This document shows positions 42,470 through 52,365 of a stretch of DNA of 64,000 nucleotides, one piece after another. Location of the stretch: assembly GCF_001623405.1 (NCBI RefSeq), contig NZ_LUHG01000039.1, positions 186,001-250,000 of the forward strand. The letters run 5' to 3'. This DNA comes from Hydrotalea flava (GTDB lineage Bacteria; Bacteroidota; Bacteroidia; Chitinophagales; Chitinophagaceae). The notes beneath the pieces were generated by a model. The model was not told the DNA's origin. It was given only the letters and a program-made list of their open reading frames with translations, and did no database searches. Both the position numbers and the translations under genes were made by a program. How positions within the stretch are numbered: position 1 is the first letter of the stretch; each line of letters begins with the position of its first letter.

Positions 42470-44218
42470 ATGAAGCATTGCCTGCCGGTATGTCTGTTTT
42501 TATACTTTGCCATTCCTTCATTTAGCCAATATTTTTTACGTGGCGAAATAAAAGATGAAAAAGGAAGGCAATTAGAAAGGGCTAAAATACTTTTAGCTTC
42601 AAAAGGAAATATGCCATTTTACAGTGGTAATTTTGGTGCATTTGGCATATTATGCCCTTATCCGCAAGATACCATTACCGTTTTTTATGATGGATATGAA
42701 GTGTATAAAAAGGAAGTAAATACAAAAGTATTTAATGAAATTATACTGAAAATGCTGCCTGAAACGGCCAGTCTTTATGCCAATAAATTGAGTTCCAGAA
42801 CCATCAATCTGGAAGATAACGGCGAATCTTATTTTTCTACTTTAGGCGAAAGCTACAGTTCATTAATAGAAAATCAGTTTGTAAATGCCAAGCTATATCC
42901 TGAAACAGGTTTTTCACTAAATATTGATAAAGCTTCCTACAGTAATATCCGCCGTTTTATCAATAATGGCATGTATGTTCCATCAAATGCCGTTCGTATT
43001 GAAGAAATGTTGAATTACTTTGATTTAAGAGGAACCAATTTTCCTAAACCCAAAGACAGCAGTAGTTTTAGTGCAGCATCTACCATAACCGGCTGCCCCT
43101 GGAATGATAAAAATTTTTTATTGTTTGTTCAATTGCAGGCACCTAAAATTAATCTGGATAACATTCCACCCAACAACTTAGTTTTATTAATTGATGTATC
43201 AGGCTCAATGGACCACCCCACCAAGTTGCCCTTACTGCAATCGGCTTTTAAGTTATTGATAGAAAATCTAAGAGCAGAAGATAAAGTGTCAATTGTTACT
43301 TATGGCGGAGGCGTTCATGTTGCATTATCAACCACCTCAGGCAATAACAAGCAAAAAATCAATAATATTATTGATTCATTGTATGCCGATGGCGATACAC
43401 CCGGCGAAAACGCTATCAGAACCGCTTACAGCATTGCTAAAACCAGTTTTATACCCAATGGTAATAACCGAATTATATTAGCTACTGACGGCGATTTTAA
43501 TGTAGGTCAAACCACCGAACAGGAATTGGAGAACTTAGTTTCTTTTCAAAAACAATCGGGCATATTTTTAACCTGCCTCGGTGTTGGCATGGGCAATTAT
43601 AAAGACAGCAAACTGGAAGTTTTAGCCAAAAAAGGCAATGGCAATTTTGCTTACATAGACAATATACACGAAGCCGAAAAAATTCTAATAAAAGAATTTA
43701 CCAAAACCATGTATGCGGTGGCAGTAAATGCGTATACCAATATACAATTTAATCCGGCTGTAATTAAGAAATACAGATTAATTGGCTTCGATAATAAAAA
43801 ATCGGCAATTGTTGATACCACCAGTTTATTAGAAGGTGGCGAAGTGGGCAGTGGGCATAACATGATGGCAGTGTTTGAAATTGTACCTGCAGAAACCTTT
43901 CATACAACTGAAACATTAGCAGGCTCTTTAAACCTAACCTTTCAATTGCCTAAACATACTCAAAAAATTACGCAAAGCTTTCAATTACCCTACCACCCTA
44001 TTGCATTTAATGATGCGCCTCCGCAAATAAAATTAGCTACTTCTATTGTGATGTTTGGTTCATTACTCAGGCAATCGAAATTTGTAAAAAACTATACTTT
44101 TCAAGATACCATTAATTTGGCACAAACTGCTATTAATCCTGCCAATACTTCAGAGCAAGAACTTTTGCAGTTAATGCAAAAAGCAAATAATATTTATAAT
44201 TATCGCAAAAAAAGATAG
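42470..44218 (+). CDS. Von Willebrand factor A domain protein (YfbK-like) with carboxypeptidase-regulatory-like start
   Basis: A 582-residue exported protein. It has a signal peptide (CLFLYFAIPSFSQ). A CarboxypepD_reg-like beta module at about 20-85 (FLRGEIKDEKGRQLERAKIL) is followed by the vWF_A N-terminal region, with TGFSLNIDKASYSNIRRFIN and EEMLNYFDLRG. The VWA domain (about 235-420) has the MIDAS motif LLIDVSGSMDHP and further metal ligands in ATDGDFNVGQT. A DUF3520-like C-terminal part follows, as in YfbK. Function of the family is not established; cation-dependent protein binding is likely. It stands alone behind its own promoter. Confidence 0.88.
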   Translation: MKHCLPVCLFLYFAIPSFSQYFLRGEIKDEKGRQLERAKILLASKGNMPFYSGNFGAFGILCPYPQDTITVFYDGYEVYKKEVNTKVFNEIILKMLPETASLYANKLSSRTINLEDNGESYFSTLGESYSSLIENQFVNAKLYPETGFSLNIDKASYSNIRRFINNGMYVPSNAVRIEEMLNYFDLRGTNFPKPKDSSSFSAASTITGCPWNDKNFLLFVQLQAPKINLDNIPPNNLVLLIDVSGSMDHPTKLPLLQSAFKLLIENLRAEDKVSIVTYGGGVHVALSTTSGNNKQKINNIIDSLYADGDTPGENAIRTAYSIAKTSFIPNGNNRIILATDGDFNVGQTTEQELENLVSFQKQSGIFLTCLGVGMGNYKDSKLEVLAKKGNGNFAYIDNIHEAEKILIKEFTKTMYAVAVNAYTNIQFNPAVIKKYRLIGFDNKKSAIVDTTSLLEGGEVGSGHNMMAVFEIVPAETFHTTETLAGSLNLTFQLPKHTQKITQSFQLPYHPIAFNDAPPQIKLATSIVMFGSLLRQSKFVKNYTFQDTINLAQTAINPANTSEQELLQLMQKANNIYNYRKKR

Positions 44219-44307
44219 CGATTTGCAAGCATTAAAAGGTATTCAGTTATTTTTTAAATGGAAGGGTAACAATATAGAAGAAACCTTTAAAGAAAAACAG
44301 GCTTCTG

Positions 44308-44315
44308 TATCTTTG
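44308..44315 (+). promoter_or_regulatory. Putative -7 box of ppk1
   Basis: TATCTTTG, identical to the pckA box, ends 20 bases before the ppk1 ATG. No TTG at standard spacing; a TTTA lies 18 bases upstream. Confidence 0.4.
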
Positions 44316-44335
44316 AATAAACTATCCGTTCATCC

Positions 44336-46432
44336 ATGTCGAAGAAAAAATTCATTCAAAGAGATATTAGCTGGTTAAGTTTCAATGCACGTGTATTACA
44401 GGAAGCTAACGACCCTACCGTTTCATTAAAACAACGTATCCGTTTTTTAGGTATATTTTCAAACAATACAGATGAGTTTTTCAGAGTAAGGGTGGCCACT
44501 TTAAAAAGAATGGTAGAATTTAGTGCCAAACGCAAGTTACTCAATATGCACATGGAAGATCATCCACAAAAAATTTTGGATGAAATACACACCATTGTAT
44601 TGCAACAACAAAATGAGTTTAACCGAATATGGGACGCAATTCTGGAAGAATTAAAAAGAGAAAAAATTTTTTTGGTAGATGAATCTCATTTAACAAAAGA
44701 AGAATTGGCTTTTGTTAAAAATTATTTCGATAATACCGTTCGGGTAAATGTAATTCCTTTAATGATTGAAAGTTTGCCGCAAATGCCCTATCTGCGTGAT
44801 AAAAGCATTTACCTCGGGGTAGTTATGCGAAAAAAAAATTCGGCTTATCAGCAAAAATATGCGTTAATTGAAATACCTGCAAAAGCAGTAGGGCGTTTTG
44901 TTTTACTGCCCTCAAAAGAGGGAGAAAGTCACATTATGTTATTGGAAGATGTGATTCGGGCTAATTTGCCGAATATTTTTTCATATTTTGAATATGACTA
45001 TTTTAGTGCACATGTATTTAAAGTTACCAAAGATGCTGAGATAGATATTGACAATGATGTATCTACCACATTTGTTGAAAAAATTGAAAAAGGTTTAAAA
45101 AACCGACGCAAGGGCAAGCCCGTAAGATTTGTGTATGATAAAGAAATGGATGCCGGATTATTAGAATATCTGATTAGACGCCTGAACCTCAACAGAAAAA
45201 GTAATATTATACCTGGTGGTCGAATCCATAATTTCAGGCATTTTATGGATTTCCCGGATGTATTTCATCACACTACCGAACGCCGGAAACCCTTTACACA
45301 TCCTGATTTGCAGCATGCACAACGTATTACAGATGTTATTCTAAAGCAGGATTTAATGTTGCATTTTCCCTATCACTCATTTAACGCAGTAATCGATTTA
45401 TTGCGGGAAGCTGCTATTGATCCGGATGTAAAATCAATAAAAGTAACTGCCTACAGACTGGCACCAACATCTAAAATCATTAATGCACTCATCAATGCAG
45501 CCCGCAACGGAAAAGAAGTGGTAGTAATGCTGGAATTAAAAGCACGATTTGATGAAGAGGCTAACTTAGAATGGAAAAAAGTATTGGAAGAAGAAGAAGG
45601 AATCAAAGTACTGTTAGGCGTTCCACGCATGAAAATACATGCCAAATTATGCATCATCAAAAAAAGAGTAAAACATAAAATTATACAATATGGGTTTGTA
45701 AGCACCGGCAATTTGAATGAAGATACCGCCAAAGTGTATGGTGATATATGCTTATTTACTACCAACAGAAATGTAATGGCAGATATTAACCGTATTTTCA
45801 GGTACCTGGAATTTTGGAAACTGGGTACCGGCAATTTAAAATTGTGTAAAACATTAATGGTATGCCCTACCAATATGCGCAACGAAATTAATGCCCTTAT
45901 TAATAAAGAAATTAAAAATGCCAAAGCAGGTAAAAAAGCAGGCATTACACTAAAACTAAATTCGTTAAGTGATGCCCCACTCATTGAAAAATTGTACGAT
46001 GCAGCTGCCGCAGGTGTACCCATTCAACTAATAGTAAGAGGAATATTCTGTGCACAAATGGATTTTGGTAAAATGCGTAAAAATGCAAGCGCCATCAGTA
46101 TTGTAGATGAATATTTAGAACATGCCAGAGTAATGATATTTCAAAATGAGGGCAATCCTAAAATATATATATCATCAGCAGACTGGATGGTAAGAAATTT
46201 AGACCATCGTGTAGAAGCGGCAATACCCGTATTGAATGTAAAACTTCGGCAGGAAATTATTGATATCATCAACATTCAACTTTCAGACAATGTAAAAGCA
46301 CGGATATTAGACAGTGAATTATCCAATAATTATGTTCCCCATTCAGGGAAAAAACAAATCCGTTCTCAAATAGAAACCTATTTTTACCTGTATAAAAAAA
46401 CACAACAACAAATTGAGATTAGCAGCAATTGA
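44336..46432 (+). CDS. ppk1: Polyphosphate kinase 1
   Basis: Membrane-associated enzyme that makes inorganic polyphosphate from ATP. The 698-residue protein has the four-domain PPK1 layout: N domain opening RDISWLSFNARVLQEAND, head domain, and two C-terminal catalytic domains. The autophosphorylated histidine is His435 in MKIHAKLCII, the same number as in E. coli PPK1, and the second catalytic region is MVRNLDHRVEAAIPV. Its last 20 bases overlap the start of ppx in another frame, so the two genes of polyphosphate synthesis and degradation are translationally linked. Confidence 0.96.
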   Translation: MSKKKFIQRDISWLSFNARVLQEANDPTVSLKQRIRFLGIFSNNTDEFFRVRVATLKRMVEFSAKRKLLNMHMEDHPQKILDEIHTIVLQQQNEFNRIWDAILEELKREKIFLVDESHLTKEELAFVKNYFDNTVRVNVIPLMIESLPQMPYLRDKSIYLGVVMRKKNSAYQQKYALIEIPAKAVGRFVLLPSKEGESHIMLLEDVIRANLPNIFSYFEYDYFSAHVFKVTKDAEIDIDNDVSTTFVEKIEKGLKNRRKGKPVRFVYDKEMDAGLLEYLIRRLNLNRKSNIIPGGRIHNFRHFMDFPDVFHHTTERRKPFTHPDLQHAQRITDVILKQDLMLHFPYHSFNAVIDLLREAAIDPDVKSIKVTAYRLAPTSKIINALINAARNGKEVVVMLELKARFDEEANLEWKKVLEEEEGIKVLLGVPRMKIHAKLCIIKKRVKHKIIQYGFVSTGNLNEDTAKVYGDICLFTTNRNVMADINRIFRYLEFWKLGTGNLKLCKTLMVCPTNMRNEINALINKEIKNAKAGKKAGITLKLNSLSDAPLIEKLYDAAAAGVPIQLIVRGIFCAQMDFGKMRKNASAISIVDEYLEHARVMIFQNEGNPKIYISSADWMVRNLDHRVEAAIPVLNVKLRQEIIDIINIQLSDNVKARILDSELSNNYVPHSGKKQIRSQIETYFYLYKKTQQQIEISSN

Positions 46433-47300
46433 TATTGGCAGTAATGCAGCAAGGCTATTAATAGCAGATGTTATTGAATACAAAGAAAAAGTTCAATTTA
46501 ACAAAGTAAATTTAGTGCGGGTGCCTTTGCGTTTGGGTTTTGATGTCTTTGAAAATGCTGAGATTTCAAAACACAAACGCGGAATGATTTTACAAACGAT
46601 GAAGGCTTACAGCCATTTGCTCAATGTTTATGAGGTACAGCACGTAAAAGCCTGTGCTACCAGCGCCATGCGTGATTCTAAAAACAGCAGCGATATCATT
46701 AGAAAAGTAAAGTTGGAAACCGGAATTGAAATTAAAATACTTACCGGTGATGAGGAGGCTACCATGATATTTGAAAACCATATTGCCGAAAATTTAGACA
46801 CACAGCACGCTTACCTGTATATTGATGTTGGCGGCGGCAGCACTGAACTTACATTTTTTGCAGAAGGAAAATTAAAGTACAAGGAATCTTTCAATATCGG
46901 CACCATCCGTTTATTAAAAGGACTGGTGGCAGATAATACCTGGTTAGAAATGAAAGAACACCTGAAGACCAATACCAAATCAGCTTTACCAATTATAGCC
47001 ATTGGTAGTGGTGGTAATATTAATAAAATATTCTCACTAAGCAAAAAGAAAGAAGGGAAGCCATTATCAATAGACTTACTGAAAGATTATTACAAAGAAT
47101 TATCAAATGTAAGCCTGGAAGAAAGAATCAGAATATATAAACTACGCGAAGACCGCGCAGACGTAATTGTTCCGGCTCTACAGATCTACACCAATGTAAT
47201 GCGCTGGGGAGGCATTAATGAAATTTATGTTCCCAAAATTGGATTGGCCGATGGATTAATTCAAAGTTTATATGAAGAGCTTACACAGGCTTCAAAATAA
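46413..47300 (+). CDS. ppx: Exopolyphosphatase / Ppx-GppA family phosphatase
   Basis: A 295-residue Ppx/GppA protein of the ASKHA fold, which removes terminal phosphates from polyphosphate or pppGpp. Phosphate-binding loops are at RLAAIDIGSNAARLLI and LYIDVGGGSTELTF, with ACATSAMRDSKNS between. It is the short two-domain form without the C-terminal HD region of E. coli Ppx. No ATG exists at the N-terminus; the start is a TTG at 46413, inside ppk1 and overlapping it by 20 bases, which suggests coupled translation. The pairing favours polyphosphate as substrate. Confidence 0.9.
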   Translation: MRLAAIDIGSNAARLLIADVIEYKEKVQFNKVNLVRVPLRLGFDVFENAEISKHKRGMILQTMKAYSHLLNVYEVQHVKACATSAMRDSKNSSDIIRKVKLETGIEIKILTGDEEATMIFENHIAENLDTQHAYLYIDVGGGSTELTFFAEGKLKYKESFNIGTIRLLKGLVADNTWLEMKEHLKTNTKSALPIIAIGSGGNINKIFSLSKKKEGKPLSIDLLKDYYKELSNVSLEERIRIYKLREDRADVIVPALQIYTNVMRWGGINEIYVPKIGLADGLIQSLYEELTQASK

Positions 47301-47342
47301 ATACATGTTCTTGTTTCTGTAAAATAGAAAAAATCAATCATC

Positions 47343-48158
47343 ATGTCGCTTCAAAAAGAAATAAAAAAAATAACCACCCACACTTTACAAAAAATGAAAT
47401 CCGGTGGAGAAAAAATATCCATGCTTACTGCTTACGATTATTCATTTGCAGGCATTTTTGATGCAGCAGGAATAGATGTAATATTGGTAGGCGACAGTGC
47501 CAGCAATGTAATGGCCGGTCATGAAACTACATTGCCTATAACACTTGACCAAATGATTTATCATGCAGCCTCCGTTATCAGGGCAGTGCGCCGTTCGTTG
47601 GTTGTGGTAGATCTTCCTTTTGGAACCTACCAGTCTAATAGTGATATTGCTTTGGCTTCAGCCATTAGAATTATGAAAGAAACCGGCGCCCATGCCATAA
47701 AATTAGAAGGCGGTGAAGAAGTGCTTGAAAGTATTCAAAGAATTGTAAAAGCAGGTATTCCGGTAATGGGGCATTTAGGTTTAACCCCGCAAAGCATTTA
47801 CCAGTTTGGCACCTATGCAGTTAGGGCTACTCAAAATGAAGAAGCAGAAAAACTGAAAAATGATGTATTGCTATTGCAACAGGCTGGTTGTTTTGGCATT
47901 GTATTAGAAAAAATACCGGCCCAATTAGCCAAAACAGTAACACAATCTGTTCAAATTCCTACCATTGGCATTGGTGCAGGCCCTCACTGCGATGGGCAGG
48001 TATTGGTAATGCACGATATGCTGGGCATTAATACAGAATTTAAACCACGTTTCTTAAGGCAGTACCTCAATTTACATGAGCAAATTACACAGGCAGTTCA
48101 GCAATATATTCAGGATATAAAAACCAATGATTTTCCAAACAAAAATGAGTCTTATTAA
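47343..48158 (+). CDS. panB: 3-methyl-2-oxobutanoate hydroxymethyltransferase
   Basis: First enzyme of pantothenate (CoA) synthesis; adds a hydroxymethyl group from methylene-THF to 2-oxoisovalerate. The 271-residue barrel has metal and substrate sites in [24 protein letters not shown] and [22 protein letters not shown] in the middle, the general-base [10 protein letters not shown], and [20 protein letters not shown]. Complete at normal length. No panC or panD is nearby. It follows ppx by 42 bases on the same strand and may share its transcript. Confidence 0.96.
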   Translation: MSLQKEIKKITTHTLQKMKSGGEKISMLTAYDYSFAGIFDAAGIDVILVGDSASNVMAGHETTLPITLDQMIYHAASVIRAVRRSLVVVDLPFGTYQSNSDIALASAIRIMKETGAHAIKLEGGEEVLESIQRIVKAGIPVMGHLGLTPQSIYQFGTYAVRATQNEEAEKLKNDVLLLQQAGCFGIVLEKIPAQLAKTVTQSVQIPTIGIGAGPHCDGQVLVMHDMLGINTEFKPRFLRQYLNLHEQITQAVQQYIQDIKTNDFPNKNESY

Positions 48159-48244
48159 ATTTTTACCGACAGATTGAATATTTCACCCGAAAAAAATGAA
48201 CAGACTGAAACTACTGATTAGCTTTATATAAAGCAACCAACTGT

Positions 48245-49390
48245 ATGCAAACGGGTTCAAAAAAATTCATTATTGTTCTAATACATATTGTTGCATGGAT
48301 TTCATTTTTCATGCTTCCCTATATTTTTGCTCCGCAGCCAAAAGATATTCCCCAACAAGTTAGTCGTTATATCATTACACTGTTTATCACCATCAACCTT
48401 TTTTTGCTGGTATTTTATTATTTAAACACCTTGTTGTTTATACCCAAACTACTTTTTAAAAAGCAATGGATTATTTACATATTACTCATTGCTATTTGTT
48501 TATACGGATTTTTAAATCTGCCACGGCAGTTAGCATTGTGGATGAACAATACCACTGAAACAAAAATCAGAACTGAGCTTAGAAGGGATTTAAAAAAAGC
48601 TGACTCTCTTAATTTTAATATACAACAAAAGGGAGTAGGTGATAAAAATTCCACTCCGGCCCCATCTATTCCCAAAAGAAGATCCAGCAGGTATTTTCCG
48701 GGAAGTTATGCTGTTTTTTTATTAGTATTTGCTGTAGGTACCAGCATTTCTGTACTGCAGCAATGGCTAAAGGTAGAGCGTACCAAAGAAAAAATTGAGA
48801 AAGAGATGTTGCAAACAGAACTTTCGTTTCTCAAATCACAAATCAATCCCCATTTCTTTTTTAATACACTCAACAATATTTATTCATTATCCATTACCGG
48901 AAGCGATCAAACACCTTCTGCCATATTAAAACTTTCGGCCATAATGCGTTATATTTTAGCCGAAACTAAAAACGATTGGGTACCTCTGCAAAATGAAATT
49001 GATTTTTTGAACGATTATATTGATTTGCAGAAAGTCAGACTTACACAGAGTGTAGCATTAACCTTTACAGTAAATGGCAATATCAGTAATCAACGTGTTG
49101 CCCCCCTTATTTTTATTCCATTTGTAGAAAATGCATTTAAATATGGGGTAAGCACAATTGAGCCGTCATTTATTCATATTAATATTGCCATTCAGAACAA
49201 TACTATTATTTTTTCTGTCAAAAATTCCATTGTTTCTAATGCAGGTAATTCGCTAACAGAAACAACAGGAATTGGAATAAAAAATGTGGAAAGAAGACTT
49301 ACCTTACTTTATCCGGCCAAACATGAGTTGAAAATAAAAAATGAAAAAAATATATTTAGTGTAGAATTAACACTCGTGCAGGTTGTTTAA
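48245..49390 (+). CDS. LytS/YehU-type sensor histidine kinase
   Basis: A 381-residue membrane kinase of the His_kinase (LytS) type. Four membrane helices (about 8-30, 40-62, 73-92 and 155-172) lead to the phosphoacceptor His203 in LKSQINPHFFFNTLNNIYSL and an HATPase domain with N-box FVENAFKYG (Asn296) and GIGIKNVERRL. There is no recognisable sensor domain beyond a short loop of unlike sequence (100-150), so its signal is unknown. The next gene is the LytTR response regulator 78 bases downstream, a typical pair. Confidence 0.92.
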   Translation: MQTGSKKFIIVLIHIVAWISFFMLPYIFAPQPKDIPQQVSRYIITLFITINLFLLVFYYLNTLLFIPKLLFKKQWIIYILLIAICLYGFLNLPRQLALWMNNTTETKIRTELRRDLKKADSLNFNIQQKGVGDKNSTPAPSIPKRRSSRYFPGSYAVFLLVFAVGTSISVLQQWLKVERTKEKIEKEMLQTELSFLKSQINPHFFFNTLNNIYSLSITGSDQTPSAILKLSAIMRYILAETKNDWVPLQNEIDFLNDYIDLQKVRLTQSVALTFTVNGNISNQRVAPLIFIPFVENAFKYGVSTIEPSFIHINIAIQNNTIIFSVKNSIVSNAGNSLTETTGIGIKNVERRLTLLYPAKHELKIKNEKNIFSVELTLVQVV

Positions 49391-49468
49391 ACATTTTTTA
49401 GCTATCTAACCATAGTTTAAAACAATTAAATTTTCATTTGAAAATACAATATTCAACATCAAAAATAT

Positions 49469-50167
49469 ATGCATATGAAATGTATTGCTATCGATGATGA
49501 ACCCCTGGCACTCCAAATTATTTCTCAATACTGCGAAAAAATACCATTCCTACAGTTAGAAAACATTTTTACCAATCCGAATGATGCTCTACAATATTTG
49601 TCAGAAAATAAAATGGATTTGTTGTTTTTGGATATTCAAATGCCCGATATCAACGGATTGCAGTTATATAAAAATTTAACCAATAAGCCATTGGTAATTT
49701 TTACCACCGCCTATAAAGATTTTGCTGTAGAAGGGTTTAATGTAGATGCAATTGATTATTTATTAAAGCCCTTTGATTATAATCGCTTTTTAAAAGCAGC
49801 TTACAAAGCAAAAGAATATCAGGAATTTTTATCTTCTCAGGAACTACAATTAAATTCTATTTATGTAAAGGTGAATTATGAAATGATGAAAATTAATTTG
49901 AAGGATATTGAATTAATTGAAGCATTGGATGATTACATCAAAATTCACATAAAACCCTACCCTGTATTAACTTTAATGACCTTAAAAAGTATGCAGGAAA
50001 AACTTCCAGACAAAGAATTTGTGAGGGTACATCGCTCCTATATTGTACCCATTAGCAAAGTTGACAAATTCAATAAAAATAAAATTTTTGTAGCCGGTAA
50101 AGAAATACCCATTGGCAGTAGCTATTCAGATGTATATGATTTATTATTGAGCCGTCAGCTACAATAA
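49469..50167 (+). CDS. LytTR-family response regulator
   Basis: A 232-residue response regulator: receiver domain with IAIDDEPLAL, the phosphoacceptor Asp55 in LLFLDIQMPDINGLQLY, and the switch region VIFTTAYKDFAVEGF plus DYLLKPF. It is followed by a LytTR DNA-binding domain (about 130-232) with DIELIEALDDYIKIH, LMTLKSMQEKLP, FVRVHRSYIVPIS and KEIPIGSSYSDV. It is the cognate partner of the histidine kinase upstream. An internal ATG at 49475 is a possible alternative start. Targets are unknown; LytTR sites were not searched for systematically. A strong terminator lies 110 bases downstream. Confidence 0.93.
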   Translation: MHMKCIAIDDEPLALQIISQYCEKIPFLQLENIFTNPNDALQYLSENKMDLLFLDIQMPDINGLQLYKNLTNKPLVIFTTAYKDFAVEGFNVDAIDYLLKPFDYNRFLKAAYKAKEYQEFLSSQELQLNSIYVKVNYEMMKINLKDIELIEALDDYIKIHIKPYPVLTLMTLKSMQEKLPDKEFVRVHRSYIVPISKVDKFNKNKIFVAGKEIPIGSSYSDVYDLLLSRQLQ

Positions 50168-50276
50168 GTTCTCCGATATTTTCTTCCCATTCACCTATCA
50201 AATTATAAATTTATTAAAGTTGCTTCGAATTTTACATTTGTTTCAAACTGTTTTATTTTCATGCAGGGTTACATTG

Positions 50277-50318
50277 AAAAGGTATTGCTGATTGATCACA
50301 ATCCGGGCAATACCTTTT
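50277..50318 (+). terminator. Terminator after the LytTR gene
   Basis: A perfect 12-bp stem AAAAGGTATTGC / GCAATACCTTTT with an 18-base loop, followed by T-rich TTATTTTTAC. It separates the two-component system from the downstream ALDH gene, whose own -7 box begins 19 bases later. Confidence 0.85.
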
Positions 50319-50336
50319 TTATTTTTACATTTATCT

Positions 50337-50344
50337 TACCTTGC
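50337..50344 (+). promoter_or_regulatory. Putative -7 box of the ALDH-cupin operon
   Basis: TACCTTGC, the same variant as before the desaturase gene, ends 18 bases before the ALDH ATG. No clear TTG upstream because the terminator occupies that space. Confidence 0.3.
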
Positions 50345-50362
50345 AGTCCTTAAATATTTATC

Positions 50363-51886
50363 ATGGACTTTATCAGATTGCTGCATATAGAAAAAACCAA
50401 TCCGGGTACATCGACCGGTTCAGAATGGATAAAAAGTTATGGTGCTGAAATAGAAAGCTTTACACCTGTTAATGGCGCTTCAATTGCTGCTGTAATTAGC
50501 ACCGACAAAGAAGCTTATGAAGCTGTTGTGCATAAAGCCGCTGCAGCATTTAAAATTTGGCGTAACTGGCCGGCACCTAAAAGAGGCGATGTAGTTCGCC
50601 AAATTGGTGATGCAATAAGATTGAATAAAGAAAATTTAGGCAAATTAGTGAGTTATGAAATGGGAAAAAGTCTGCAGGAGGGCTTGGGTGAAGTGCAGGA
50701 AATGATTGATATCTGCGATTTTGCCATTGGCTTATCACGCCAGTTATATGGCTTAACCATGCACAGTGAACGGCCTAACCACCGTATGTACGAACAATGG
50801 CATCCGCTGGGTGTGGTGGGAATTATTTCCTCTTTTAATTTCCCGGTGGCTGTATGGAGTTGGAATACCGCCATTGCCTGGGTATGTGGAAATGTTTGCA
50901 TTTGGAAACCAAGTGAAAAAACACCGCTTTGCAGCATTGCCGTTCAAAAAATAGTAGCTGAAGTTTTTGCAAAAAATCATGTACCAGAAGGCGTAAGTTG
51001 TTTGATACAAGGTGATAAAACTGTTGGAGAATGGATGAGCCATGATACCAGAATTCCTTTAATCAGTGCCACAGGCTCTACCAGAATGGGAAAAGCTTTG
51101 AGTACAGCCATAGCAGCAAGGCTCGGAAAATCAATTCTTGAATTAGGAGGCAATAATGCCATTATTATTTCGCAACACGCAGATTTAGATATGGCTTTAC
51201 GCGGCTGCCTTTTCGGCGCCGTTGGCACAGCCGGCCAACGTTGCACAACAACGCGTAGATTAATTATTCACGAATCGGTATATGAAACATTTAAAGCCAA
51301 ACTTGTTGCAGCTTACCAGCAACTTAAAATTGGCAATCCATTGCAACCCGAAAATCATGTAGGACCCTTAATTGACAAAGCTGCCGTACAACATTATTTA
51401 CATGCTATTGACCAATGTATACAACAAGGCGGAAAATTTGCAGTGCCCGGAGGTGTTGTAGAAGGTACTGGATACGAAAGTGGTTGTTATGTAAAACCCT
51501 GTGTAGCCGAGGTACAACCCGGTATGCCCATCGTTCAACAGGAAACCTTTGCTCCTATTTTGTACATCATGCCTTATACCAATTTAGAAGATGCCATTGC
51601 TATACAAAACAACGTACCACAGGGCTTATCTTCTGCGATCATGACTTTAAACCTGCGTGAAGCTGAAGCCTTTTTATCATATGCCGGCAGCGATTGCGGC
51701 ATAGCCAATGTAAATATTGGTACCAGTGGTGCTGAAATAGGCGGGGCTTTTGGTGGAGAAAAAGAAACCGGAAGTGGCAGAGAAAGCGGAAGCGATGCCT
51801 GGAAAGCCTATATGCGCCGACAAACCAATACCATTAACTGGGGAACCCATTTGCCTTTAGCACAGGGCATTACTTTTGAATTATAA
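50363..51886 (+). CDS. Aldehyde dehydrogenase, ALDH7 (antiquitin/AmaB) type
   Basis: A 507-residue NAD-dependent aldehyde dehydrogenase. The ALDH7 look comes from [30 protein letters not shown] and the C-terminal [20 protein letters not shown]. Catalytic residues: Asn159 in SSFNFPVAV, general base Glu260 in LELGGNN, and nucleophile Cys294 in [13 protein letters not shown]. In bacteria this type is the alpha-aminoadipic semialdehyde (piperideine-6-carboxylate) dehydrogenase of lysine catabolism. No other lysine-degradation gene is in the window, so the substrate is inferred. The cupin gene follows after 5 bases on the same strand. Confidence 0.92.
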   Translation: MDFIRLLHIEKTNPGTSTGSEWIKSYGAEIESFTPVNGASIAAVISTDKEAYEAVVHKAAAAFKIWRNWPAPKRGDVVRQIGDAIRLNKENLGKLVSYEMGKSLQEGLGEVQEMIDICDFAIGLSRQLYGLTMHSERPNHRMYEQWHPLGVVGIISSFNFPVAVWSWNTAIAWVCGNVCIWKPSEKTPLCSIAVQKIVAEVFAKNHVPEGVSCLIQGDKTVGEWMSHDTRIPLISATGSTRMGKALSTAIAARLGKSILELGGNNAIIISQHADLDMALRGCLFGAVGTAGQRCTTTRRLIIHESVYETFKAKLVAAYQQLKIGNPLQPENHVGPLIDKAAVQHYLHAIDQCIQQGGKFAVPGGVVEGTGYESGCYVKPCVAEVQPGMPIVQQETFAPILYIMPYTNLEDAIAIQNNVPQGLSSAIMTLNLREAEAFLSYAGSDCGIANVNIGTSGAEIGGAFGGEKETGSGRESGSDAWKAYMRRQTNTINWGTHLPLAQGITFEL

Positions 51887-51891
51887 TAATT

Positions 51892-52218
51892 ATGCCACTT
51901 ATTCATGTAGCCGAACTACCTGTTAAAGAAATTGTTCCGGGTTATAAAGCACAGTTCATACATACCGGAACCAATACATTTTCGTATTTACAGGTTACTG
52001 CCGGTAGTAAATTAGGCCTGCACCACCATCCGCACCAGCAAATTGCACATGTATTACAAGGTACTTTTCAACTAACTGTTGATGGAATTGAATATACCTT
52101 ACAGCCGGGCGAAGTAATGGTCGTTCCACCTAATGTACCACATGCCGGTTTAGCCATTACCGATTGTAGCTTACTGGATGTATTTTATCCAGAAAGAGAA
52201 GATTATAAAAAACTGTAA
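51892..52218 (+). CDS. Small cupin protein
   Basis: A 108-residue single-cupin protein. Motif 1 is [19 protein letters not shown]: the usual HxH is present, but the Glu ligand position is taken by Gln/His. Motif 2 is [11 protein letters not shown], with its His. The jelly roll appears complete. Many such cupins are metal-binding dioxygenases, isomerases or binding proteins; which applies here is not readable. It lies 5 bases after the ALDH gene, so a linked role in aldehyde or amino-acid catabolism is likely. A 12-bp perfect palindrome ATTTAGCTAAAT follows at 52238. Confidence 0.8.
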   Translation: MPLIHVAELPVKEIVPGYKAQFIHTGTNTFSYLQVTAGSKLGLHHHPHQQIAHVLQGTFQLTVDGIEYTLQPGEVMVVPPNVPHAGLAITDCSLLDVFYPEREDYKKL

Positions 52219-52365
52219 ATGCAGCTTTTTACTTAACATTTAGCTAAATCGCATTGTACTGTTGCCCTTTTTGCAGGGATAATCAGACATTTGCTAATGG
52301 TAGTTACCCAATTGTAATCAAATTACTGCCTTTTATTTCTACTGTATCGCTTAAAATGCACCCCA

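Noticed and set aside
45451-46023. 190-residue minus-strand reading frame inside ppk1
   Set aside because: Antisense of the PPK1 catalytic domain, Ser/Leu-rich, without recognisable domain features.
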